From contig JASHQF010000159.1 of assembly GCA_030037695.1 (NCBI GenBank), positions 1-8,488 on the forward strand: 8,488 nt of DNA. The letters are read 5' to 3'. The translations under genes and the position numbers were made by a program. Below are positions 1 to 5,826 of this stretch, in pieces; position 1 is the stretch's first letter, and each line of letters opens with the position of its first letter. The stretch comes from Thermoplasmata archaeon (GTDB taxonomy: Archaea > Thermoplasmatota > Thermoplasmata > Lutacidiplasmatales > UBA184). The notes under the pieces are model-generated. The model made no database searches. It was not told the origin of the DNA and saw only the letters and a list, made by a program, of their open reading frames with translations.

Positions 1-726
1 GCCGCGCGGCGCGCGGCGGAAGAGCTCCGGGCGAGGATCGTCGGGGGCGCCGCCGCGCTCCTCGGGGTCCCGGCGGAGGAGCTCGAGGTCGGGCACGAGG
101 AGATCCACCGCCGGTCGGCCCCCGCGGTCCGCGTGCCGTTCCTGGACGCGTTGCACAAGGCGATGGAAGCGACCGGGGCGCTGAGCGCCACCGGGGCGTT
201 CGACACCCACCCGGTCGGCGGGACGTTCAAAGGCGCGCGGGCCGGGACCGCCCCGGCCTATTCGTTCGCGGCGTACGTCGCGGAGGTCGACGTCGACGCG
301 GAGACCGGCGAGTACGACGTCGAGCACGTCTGGGCCGCCTTCGACTGCGGTCGGCCGCTGAACCGGCTCGCCGTCGAGGGCCAGATCGAGGGCTCGATCC
401 ACATGGGGCTCGGCCAGGTGCTCGGCGAGACGATGAGCTATCGGGCCTCGCGCCTGTTCAACCCGTCGCTCCTCGAGTACAAGATCCCCGCCCCCCAGCA
501 GATGCCCGACGTCGAGATCTTCCTGGTCGGCGGCGACGACCCGGACGGGCCGTTCGGGGCCAAGGAGGCCGGGGAGGGGCCGCTCGTCGCGACCCTCCCG
601 GCGGTGGCGAACGCACTGTACGATGCGATCGGCTGCCGGTTCACCGAGCTGCCGATCACGCCGGACCGCGTGGTGCGGGCGCTCGACGTCCGCCGCGCCT
701 CGGGCCGGAGCTGGAAGGGGGCGTAG
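1..726 (+). CDS. Molybdopterin-binding (large) subunit of a xanthine oxidase family enzyme, C-terminal part; probably 4-hydroxybenzoyl-CoA reductase alpha-like
   Basis: The frame is open from base 1, so the gene enters from the left edge; the GTG at 133 is internal and not a start. The 241 residues present are about the last third of a family usually near 760 residues. Visible family motifs, in fragment numbering, are VAEVDVDAETG (93-103), DCGRPLNRLAVEGQIEGS (115-132) and GAKEAGEGPL (186-195). The Glu of GEGP (192) aligns with the catalytic Glu of xanthine dehydrogenase. The subunit binds the Mo-pterin cofactor and hydroxylates or reduces the substrate. The next gene starts 2 bases after this stop and encodes the FAD subunit with an extra iron-sulfur site, which is why I favour the 4-hydroxybenzoyl-CoA reductase branch over a generic aldehyde or xanthine dehydrogenase. 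The 2Fe-2S subunit is not in the window. The family is certain; the substrate is inferred. Confidence 0.9.
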   Translation, partial: AARRAAEELRARIVGGAAALLGVPAEELEVGHEEIHRRSAPAVRVPFLDALHKAMEATGALSATGAFDTHPVGGTFKGARAGTAPAYSFAAYVAEVDVDAETGEYDVEHVWAAFDCGRPLNRLAVEGQIEGSIHMGLGQVLGETMSYRASRLFNPSLLEYKIPAPQQMPDVEIFLVGGDDPDGPFGAKEAGEGPLVATLPAVANALYDAIGCRFTELPITPDRVVRALDVRRASGRSWKGA

Positions 727-728
727 CG

Positions 729-1712
729 ATGCACCTCGATCCGTTCGAGCTCCACCGGCCGTCGTCGGTCGACGAGACGGTCCGGCTCGCGGGATCGCTC
801 GCGGGCCGGTTCGACTACCTCGCGGGCGGGACCGACCTCCTGCCGAACTACAAGATGCACCTCAACCTCCGACCCCACCTGATCGCCCTCGACGGGGTGG
901 GAGAGCTGGCGGGCCACCGCGTCGACCGGCTCGGCGCGATGGCGCGGCTCGCCGACCTCGAGCGGGACCCGACGTTCGCGGCGGCCTGGCCGGGCGTCGC
1001 CGACGCGGTCGAGGAGGTCGCGACGCCGCTCGTCCGGGCGAGCGGCACCGTGGGGGGGAACCTGCTCCTCGAGACCCGGTGCTTCTTCTTCAACCAGAGC
1101 TACTTCTGGCGCGCGAGCCTCGGGTTCTGTCTCAAGGCGGACGGGGACCGGTGCCACGTCGTACCGCAGAAGGAGACGTGCTACGCGACGTTCTCGGGGG
1201 ACCTCGCCCCCCCGCTCCTCGCCCTGGACGCCTCGGTCGAGCTCGCGGGTCCGTCGGGGCGGCGCACGATCCCCCTCGGCGATCTCTACGACGCGGGCGG
1301 CGACGGGATCCGCCGGGTCACGATGGCCCCGGGCGACCTGCTCGTGGCGGTCCATCTTCCCGCCGCGGCGCGCGGCCGGCGGAGCCGCTACAAGAAGCTC
1401 CGCGTCCGCCCGACGTTCGACTTCCCCGAGCTCGGCGTCGCGGTCGCCGGCCGGTGGGACGGCGCGCGCGTCGACGAGCTCCGGATCGCCGTCGGCGGCG
1501 CGGAACCTCGGCCGCGAAGGTACGACGAGCTCACCGACGCCCTCGTCGGGAGCACCCTCGGCGACGACCGGGCCCGCGACCTCGGCGAGGCGGTCGCGCG
1601 CGCCACCCGGCCGGTGCACAACACCTTTCTCCCCGCGGACTACCGCCGCCGCATGATCGGGGTGTACGTGCGTCGCGCCCTCGCCGAGGCCCGCGCCGGC
1701 TCGGCCGCGTGA
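729..1712 (+). CDS. hcrB: FAD-binding subunit with [4Fe-4S] insertion, 4-hydroxybenzoyl-CoA reductase beta type
   Basis: This 327-residue protein has the FAD-binding layout of medium subunits of molybdenum hydroxylases: LAGGTDLLPN (31-40) and TVGGNL (107-112) contact the flavin, and a CO-dehydrogenase flavoprotein C-terminal domain covers about 215-320. Right after TVGGNL lies a roughly 40-residue insertion with four cysteines, C118, C134, C142 and C151. From memory, the Thauera aromatica HcrB [4Fe-4S] ligands are C122, C138, C146 and C155, which is the same spacing (16, 8, 9). Ordinary xanthine or CO dehydrogenase FAD subunits lack this cluster. In HcrB it carries electrons from a low-potential ferredoxin toward the flavin and Mo centre, so that the enzyme removes the phenolic hydroxyl from 4-hydroxybenzoyl-CoA. 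The ATG follows the upstream stop by 2 bases, and the TGA overlaps the next GTG. The architecture is seen; physiological direction and substrate are inferred. Confidence 0.87.
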   Translation: MHLDPFELHRPSSVDETVRLAGSLAGRFDYLAGGTDLLPNYKMHLNLRPHLIALDGVGELAGHRVDRLGAMARLADLERDPTFAAAWPGVADAVEEVATPLVRASGTVGGNLLLETRCFFFNQSYFWRASLGFCLKADGDRCHVVPQKETCYATFSGDLAPPLLALDASVELAGPSGRRTIPLGDLYDAGGDGIRRVTMAPGDLLVAVHLPAAARGRRSRYKKLRVRPTFDFPELGVAVAGRWDGARVDELRIAVGGAEPRPRRYDELTDALVGSTLGDDRARDLGEAVARATRPVHNTFLPADYRRRMIGVYVRRALAEARAGSAA

Positions 1713-2110
1713 CGCCCCCGCCCGAGTTCGCGCTCGTGCCGCTCGAGCGGCTCCGCTTCCACGAGGAGACCGAGGCGTCGAAGGTCCGCGAGCTCGTCCG
1801 CCAGATGGAGCGGACGGCGGTGCAGTCCGATCCGATCTGGGTCGCGCGGGGCTCCTACGTCATCCTGAACGGCCACCACCGCGCGGAAGCGCTGCGGCGG
1901 CTCGGGGCGAAGAAGGTCGCCGCGTGGCTGTTCGACTACGCGTCGGACGTCGTGCAGGTCGACCGATGGCGGCCCGGGCCGCCGATCGCCAAGGACGAGG
2001 TCCTCCGGCGGGCGGCGGAGGGGCGGCTGTTCCCGCCGAAGACGACGCGGCACCGGCTGACGATCGAGCTCCCGCTGCACGCGGTCGCCCTCCGGGAGCT
2101 CGAGACCTGA
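1709..2110 (+). CDS. ParB/Srx-fold protein, similar to archaeal free-serine kinase (SerK)
   Basis: The GTG start overlaps the stop of the FAD-subunit gene as GTGA, which suggests translational coupling; longer reading in this frame only shadows the upstream gene. The 133-residue product has the ParB/sulfiredoxin core: VPLERLRFHEE (10-20), an HxxxxVREL helix, PIWV (42-45), the signature LNGHHRAEALRRLG (53-66) and a C-terminal FPPKTTRH (108-115). The GHHR and PPKTTRH motifs point to the small archaeal ParB-like family that includes the ADP-dependent serine kinase SerK (O-phosphoserine for cysteine synthesis), not to chromosome-partition ParB, and no DNA-binding HTH domain follows. The acidic pair E19/E20 matches the catalytic Glu region of SerK and SbnI. 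The Asp I expect in DGHHR is Asn54 here. It is shorter than SerK (about 240 residues as I recall). Fold is confident; kinase activity is uncertain. Confidence 0.75.
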   Translation: MTPPPEFALVPLERLRFHEETEASKVRELVRQMERTAVQSDPIWVARGSYVILNGHHRAEALRRLGAKKVAAWLFDYASDVVQVDRWRPGPPIAKDEVLRRAAEGRLFPPKTTRHRLTIELPLHAVALRELET

Positions 2111-2120
2111 GCCCCGCCGG

Positions 2121-2738
2121 TCACCCGGCGGATCGCCACGGCAGGGGGAGAGCGCCGATCGCGAACCGCCGGACCGTGGCGGCGAGCAGCTCGACCTCCA
2201 CCGGGTGGAGCCGGGCGCGCAGCGACTCGGGCGTGTCGGTGGGGCGGACCTCGAGGCGCTCCTGCGCGATCGCCGGGCCGCCGTCGACGTCGCGCGTCAC
2301 GAGGTGGACGGTCGCGCCCGTCACCGCCTCCCCCGCGTCGAGCACCGCGCGGTGCACGGCGTCCCCGTACATGCCCGGGCCCCCGTGGCGCGGGAGGAGC
2401 GACGGATGGAGGTTGATCGCCCGGCCGTGCCAACGGTCGACCCAGCTGTCGGGCAGGATCGCGAGGAACCCGGCGAGCACGACGAGCTCGACCCCGGCCG
2501 CGTCGAGCGTCCTCGTGAGCGAGGCGGCCCACGCCTCCCGGTCCGTCCCGCGGGACGGCACGACGGTCGTCGGGATCCCCCGGCGCCGGGCCCGGTCGAG
2601 GGCGGGGATCCCCGGCCGGTTCGCGACGACGAGCACGACCTGGGCCGGGATCCGCTCCCGCTCGATCCGCTCCGCGACCCCGTCCATCGTGGTCCCCTCG
2701 CCCGAGACGAGGAAGGCGATCGGGAGCGTGCGCGGCAT
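2121..2738 (-). CDS. purN: Phosphoribosylglycinamide formyltransferase (GART), folate-dependent
   Basis: This 205-residue protein transfers the formyl group of 10-formyltetrahydrofolate to GAR in de novo purine synthesis, in the cytoplasm. Visible family landmarks are the N-terminal phosphate-binding loop VSGEGTTMDG (11-20), the Rossmann strand VELVVLAGFLAILP (83-96), the catalytic pair in INLHPSLLP (N109 and H111) and VDGGPAI with the catalytic Asp152. Length is normal for the family. The ATG at 2738 leaves only four residues before the first strand, so the start is well placed. The gene converges on the SerK-like gene with 10 bases between stop codons. Upstream is a 100-base divergent gap shared with the VOC gene. 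No other purine gene is in the window. The loop has GEGTT where the E. coli enzyme has GNGSN. Confidence 0.92.
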   Translation of the reverse strand: MPRTLPIAFLVSGEGTTMDGVAERIERERIPAQVVLVVANRPGIPALDRARRRGIPTTVVPSRGTDREAWAASLTRTLDAAGVELVVLAGFLAILPDSWVDRWHGRAINLHPSLLPRHGGPGMYGDAVHRAVLDAGEAVTGATVHLVTRDVDGGPAIAQERLEVRPTDTPESLRARLHPVEVELLAATVRRFAIGALPLPWRSAG

Positions 2739-2838
2739 GCGTTCGGCACCGTGGGGGCCGCCAAGAGCGTAGCGGCGGCGGGACCTCGCGCCGCCTCGTT
2801 ATGAGCCGTCCGGGGCTTGGGCCGTCGGGGAGCGGACG
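2739..2838. promoter_or_regulatory. Divergent intergenic region between purN and the VOC gene
   Basis: This 100-base gap separates two divergent starts and must carry both promoters. The least GC-rich spot is around 2796-2806 (CGTTATGAG), a weak TATA candidate about 33-43 bases before the VOC ATG and about 60 before the purN ATG. A GC-rich inverted repeat (GCCGC at 2759 against GCGGC near 2773) could form a small hairpin on the purN leader. No strong box is visible. Confidence 0.3.
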
Positions 2839-3261
2839 ATGGAGTCGATGATCGAGGGGATGGAAGCGGTCACGGTGCACGTGCACGACATCCAGCGGGC
2901 CCGGACGTTCTACGCGTCCGTCCTCGGGCTCAAGGAAGTGAGCTTCAACGCGGCGGCGTCGCGGGCGGCGTTCGCGATCCCCGGCACGACCACGCTCCTC
3001 ACGATGCACATCCAGGGGGGAGAGGAGGGCGGCCGGCCGCCGGGCACCGTCTCGGGGATCGTCTTCTCCCACAAGGACCCTGTGGCCGCCTGCGCCGAGA
3101 TCCGCCAGCGGGGCGGCACGATCGTCGGCGAGCCCACGACGTACCGGAATCCGCTCGGGGTCGTCACCCTCGGGGTCTTCGCCGACCCGGACGGCAACGA
3201 GTTCGTCCTTCGGCACGTCGTGCCGGACCGTTCGGGCACGGCGACCCCGCCGAGGGCCTAG
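2839..3261 (+). CDS. VOC family (glyoxalase/bleomycin-resistance fold) protein
   Basis: This 140-residue single-domain protein has the paired beta-alpha-beta-beta-beta layout of the vicinal oxygen chelate superfamily. The first half has VTVHVHDIQRARTFYASVLG (11-30), the second half starts near GIVFSHKD (73-80), and the closing strand is FADPDGNEFVL (114-124). Candidate metal ligands are H14 or H16, H78 and E121. Members act as glyoxalases, epimerases, dioxygenases or drug-binding proteins; nothing here tells which. Three in-frame ATGs (2839, 2848, 2860) lie close together. I keep 2839, with GGGGAG about 6 bases upstream, but 2860 begins directly at the domain. Its TAG stop shares the CTAG palindrome with the stop of the opposite tfb gene. 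The fold is well supported; the substrate is unknown. Confidence 0.85.
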   Translation: MESMIEGMEAVTVHVHDIQRARTFYASVLGLKEVSFNAAASRAAFAIPGTTTLLTMHIQGGEEGGRPPGTVSGIVFSHKDPVAACAEIRQRGGTIVGEPTTYRNPLGVVTLGVFADPDGNEFVLRHVVPDRSGTATPPRA

Positions 3262-4244
3262 AGCAGCACCCTCAGGTTCAGCTTCTCGGTGAGCTCCTTG
3301 TAGCGGTTGCGGATCGTCACCTCGGTGACGCCCGCCACCTCGGCGACCTCGCGCTGCGTGCGGCGCTCGCCGGACTGCACGCTCGCGATGTAGATCGCGG
3401 CCGCCGCGACCCCCGTCGGACCGCGACCGCTCGTGAGCTCGCGCTCGGTCGCCTCCTTCAGGATCTCGTTCGCCCGCGACTGGATCTCGCCCTTCAGCTT
3501 GAGCTCCGAGCAGAACCGCTGGATGTAGTCCTGCGGGCGCGTGGGGAGCAGGCGCAGGTGGAGCTCCCGCGTCATGAACCGGTACGTCCGGCCGATCTCC
3601 TTCCGGCCGATCCGGGACTTCGAGGCGATCTCGTCGAGGGTCCGCGGCACGTTGCACTGGCGGCAGCTCCCGTAGAGCGACGCCGCGACGACCCCCTCGA
3701 TCGACCGTCCCCGGATCAGGTTCCGCCCGACCGCCTTGCGGTAGATCATCGCGGCCGTCTCGCGCACGTTCCGCGGGAGCGCCATCCCCGACGCGATCCG
3801 GTCGAGCTCGGCGAGGGCGAAGGCGAGGTTGCGCTCGGTCGCGTTCGACACGCGGATCCGGCGCTGCCACTTGCGCAGGCGGTAGAGCTGGGCCCGGTTC
3901 CGGGTCGGGATCGACTTGCCGTACGGGTCCCGGTTCTTCCAGCCGATCTCGGTCGAGAGGCCCTTGTCGTGGATCGTGAGGGTCGTGGGGGCCCCGGCCC
4001 GGGCCCGCCGCTCTCCCTGCTCCGCGTCGAACGCCCGCCAGTCCGGCCCCTGGTCGATGATCGAGTCTTCGAGCACGAGGCCGCACTCGTCGCAGACGAG
4101 CTCGCCCCGCTCGTAGTCGCGCGTGAGGTGCGTCGACCCGCAGTTCGTGCATCGCGTCGACGCCGCGAGGTCCTCCGGCCGGGGCGCGGCCCGCGCCTCG
4201 CCGTTCGTCGTGTCGTCCGGGGGGCGCTCGGTGGTGCCGCTCAT
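3258..4244 (-). CDS. tfb: Archaeal transcription initiation factor B (TFB, TFIIB homologue)
   Basis: This 328-residue protein bridges TBP at the TATA/BRE element and RNA polymerase. The N-terminal zinc ribbon is C32-x2-C35-x15-C51-x2-C54, followed by the B-reader/linker with DQGPDWRAF (64-72) and the conserved LSTEIGW and RAQLYRLRKWQ segments. Two cyclin-like repeats follow at about 125-220 and 225-320. The second contains the BRE-contacting helix-turn-helix in RTQREVAEVAGVTEVTIRNR (295-314). The ATG overlaps the stop of gar1 (ATGA, 4241-4244), so the two are probably translated from one mRNA. The 30-residue hydrophilic tail before the ribbon is somewhat long. The stop codon overlaps that of the convergent VOC gene. 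It looks like an intact, functional TFB. Other TFB paralogues may exist elsewhere in the genome. Confidence 0.96.
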   Translation of the reverse strand: MSGTTERPPDDTTNGEARAAPRPEDLAASTRCTNCGSTHLTRDYERGELVCDECGLVLEDSIIDQGPDWRAFDAEQGERRARAGAPTTLTIHDKGLSTEIGWKNRDPYGKSIPTRNRAQLYRLRKWQRRIRVSNATERNLAFALAELDRIASGMALPRNVRETAAMIYRKAVGRNLIRGRSIEGVVAASLYGSCRQCNVPRTLDEIASKSRIGRKEIGRTYRFMTRELHLRLLPTRPQDYIQRFCSELKLKGEIQSRANEILKEATERELTSGRGPTGVAAAAIYIASVQSGERRTQREVAEVAGVTEVTIRNRYKELTEKLNLRVLL

Positions 4245-4471
4245 TCCCGAAGCAGCGGTTGGCCGAGGAGGCCGACCGCCTCCGCCGGTGCCGGCGTGCG
4301 CCGCGGACGGACCGACAGGTACGGTCGCGCGACCGGACCGAACACGCGGAGGACGCGGCCCCGCACCGTGCCGCTGCGATCGACGACGCTCGTTCCCTCC
4401 GGCGCGGGAGTAGACCCCGCCGCACGGACCGTGAACCGACCGCTCGGCGTGATCGCCACGACCGTGCCCAC
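4241..4471 (-). CDS. gar1: H/ACA ribonucleoprotein subunit Gar1
   Basis: With the GTG at 4471 the product is 76 residues: GTVVAITPSGRFTVRA (2-17), SVVDRSGTVRGRVLRVFGPV (28-47) and ARPYLSVRP (48-56). This is the six-stranded Gar1 barrel with its hallmark GRVxxVFGPVxxPY stretch. Gar1 joins Cbf5, Nop10 and L7Ae in the H/ACA particle and helps release product during guided rRNA pseudouridylation. The frame stays open far upstream, but that part is an Arg/Pro-rich shadow of the neighbouring gene. A TTG at 4507 is an alternative start giving 88 residues, and it would suit the upper TATA-like box. Known archaeal Gar1 proteins start only a few residues before GxV, which favours 4471. The ATGA overlap with tfb indicates an operon. 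Confidence 0.87.
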   Translation of the reverse strand: MGTVVAITPSGRFTVRAAGSTPAPEGTSVVDRSGTVRGRVLRVFGPVARPYLSVRPRRTPAPAEAVGLLGQPLLRE

Positions 4472-4511
4472 CTCGCGCGAATCCGATCGGGCCGGCGCTC
4501 GCGGCAAGTGG

Positions 4512-4538
4512 TATAAACGACTTGCGATACGTATTAAA
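4512..4538 (-). promoter_or_regulatory. Probable promoter of the gar1-tfb operon (two TATA-like boxes)
   Basis: This is the clearest AT-rich island in the window. On the minus strand it contains TTTAATA at 4538-4532 and TTTATA at 4517-4512. The second box would place a transcript start near 4488-4490, giving a short leader before the GTG at 4471. The first would place it near 4507-4509, on the alternative TTG. It lies just after the TAA stop of the upstream helical-protein gene (4544-4542), so gar1-tfb can be transcribed independently of the two genes before it. Confidence 0.6.
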
Positions 4539-4541
4539 GCG

Positions 4542-5822
4542 TTACTGTCGGTGCCGCGACGGCCTTCGGCGAGGTTCCCCGTCGCGGGCCAGCGCGGCCG
4601 GGTTCGGCGGGGCGTACGGCGGCACATCGGGGGGGATGTAGCTCGCGAAGATGGGGCTCCGCGCCGGCAGTTTCGGGTCGGGGGCGGCGGGGGCGTTGGC
4701 AGGCGCCGCCGGTGGGTCCGTCGTCGAGGCCGTCGCGGGCCCGGGGAACGGGCCCTCGCCCGGCTCGAGGCTCGGCGGCTTCGGGGCGCGGATCGGTGGC
4801 ATCTCTTCGGCCTCCGGCGGGTACGGTAGCTCAGGTCCGAGCGGTTCGCTCCCGGCGACCGGCGCCGCATCGGAGGGAGTCGCGTCGGGGCTCGGTTCCC
4901 CCTCGCCCTCGACGGGTTCGGGCGTCGCGAGGGCGGCCTCCACGTCGGAGGCGGGGACGCCGATAGCTCCGAACGGAGCGCCGGCGAACTGCTTCTCCTT
5001 CGCGAGCCCCTCGACCTCCGACCAGAGCGCCTCGATCTCCTCCTCGGGGGTCCCGTAGCGGCGTTCCGTGAGCACCGCCCGAACCTGGGTCATGAGACGG
5101 ACCGCTCCGGTCGCGTCGCGGGCCTTCGAGCGGATCCGATGGAGCCGGCGCGCGAGGTTGCGCGCCTCGAGGAGGATCTCCTCCTCCTCCTCGGGAGAGA
5201 TCGAGGGGAGCGCTGGGGCGCGGGGGATCCGCGCGACGGCGCGGCGGGCGTCGAGGATCCTCTCGGCGATCGTCGGCAGATGCTCGTCCTGCAGGGAACG
5301 GACCAGCGCGGAGAACGCCTGGGCCGCGTCGTGGACCTCTTCCCCGCGGTTCCGGGCGGCGCGGATCGAGGTTCCGAGCGCCTGCGCCTGCTGCACGCAG
5401 TGCTTCGGGATGATGTCGTTGAACACCGCGAGGGCCAGGGTCGCGGCCGCGGCGCTCCGCTCGAGCGAGCCCGAGCTGAGCGGTTCGGCCATCAGCTGCG
5501 CGCGCGGATTGCCTACGCGCGCGTCGACGAGGGTGAGGTCGACCCCGACCGCCTCGGCGACGCCGCGCAGCTCGTCGACCCGCTTCAGGAGTTCGCGGAC
5601 CCAGGTCCAGTCCCGCTGGGTCCGCTCGAGCAGCGTCTCGGCTCGCTTGACGACGGTCCGGGCGTCGGCGGTCGCGCCGGCCCGCACCGCCTCGTCGAAC
5701 GCCTGGCGGGTCTGGACCGTGGGGAACGGGAGCCCCTCGGACTGCAGCGAGCGGCCGGCCTCCTCCACGGCCTCGAGGCGGCGCCGCAGCTCCGGGAACG
5801 GAGAGGTCGTCGTCTTCGGCAT
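4542..5822 (-). CDS. Helical/coiled-coil protein with Pro-rich tail, tandem paralogue of the upstream zinc-ribbon protein (unknown function)
   Basis: I do not recognise a named family. The 426-residue product is mostly alpha-helical up to about residue 280 (heptad-like Leu/Ala/Glu/Arg text, with an EEEEE run at 211-215). The rest is Pro/Ala/Glu-rich and probably disordered, ending in a basic tail, RRRPSRHRQ. Residues 61-199 align without a single gap to residues 176-314 of the protein encoded just upstream. Shared positions include E62, W72, V82, L85, G93, R102, SL at 119-120, D136, G150 and DxRRAxAxI at 191-199. There is no zinc ribbon, signal peptide or membrane segment. I chose the ATG at 5822, 4 bases after the upstream stop; a TTG at 5849 would overlap that gene and add only a Pro-rich stub. 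It probably forms an operon with the upstream gene. A structural or scaffold role is a guess. Confidence 0.8.
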   Translation of the reverse strand: MPKTTTSPFPELRRRLEAVEEAGRSLQSEGLPFPTVQTRQAFDEAVRAGATADARTVVKRAETLLERTQRDWTWVRELLKRVDELRGVAEAVGVDLTLVDARVGNPRAQLMAEPLSSGSLERSAAAATLALAVFNDIIPKHCVQQAQALGTSIRAARNRGEEVHDAAQAFSALVRSLQDEHLPTIAERILDARRAVARIPRAPALPSISPEEEEEILLEARNLARRLHRIRSKARDATGAVRLMTQVRAVLTERRYGTPEEEIEALWSEVEGLAKEKQFAGAPFGAIGVPASDVEAALATPEPVEGEGEPSPDATPSDAAPVAGSEPLGPELPYPPEAEEMPPIRAPKPPSLEPGEGPFPGPATASTTDPPAAPANAPAAPDPKLPARSPIFASYIPPDVPPYAPPNPAALARDGEPRRRPSRHRQ

Positions 5823-5826
5823 CGGT

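Noticed and set aside
438..1619. Long open frame on the minus strand opposite the molybdopterin/FAD subunit genes
   Set aside because: The translation is Arg/Ala/Pro-rich without family motifs, and the plus strand carries two clear enzyme subunits; high GC leaves antisense frames open.
1936..4425. 829-codon open frame on the minus strand
   Set aside because: It runs across purN, the VOC gene, tfb and gar1 in another frame, with a low-complexity Arg/Pro translation; it is a shadow.
2817..4829. 670-codon open frame on the plus strand
   Set aside because: Compositional shadow opposite tfb, gar1 and the helical gene; no motif and no start signal.
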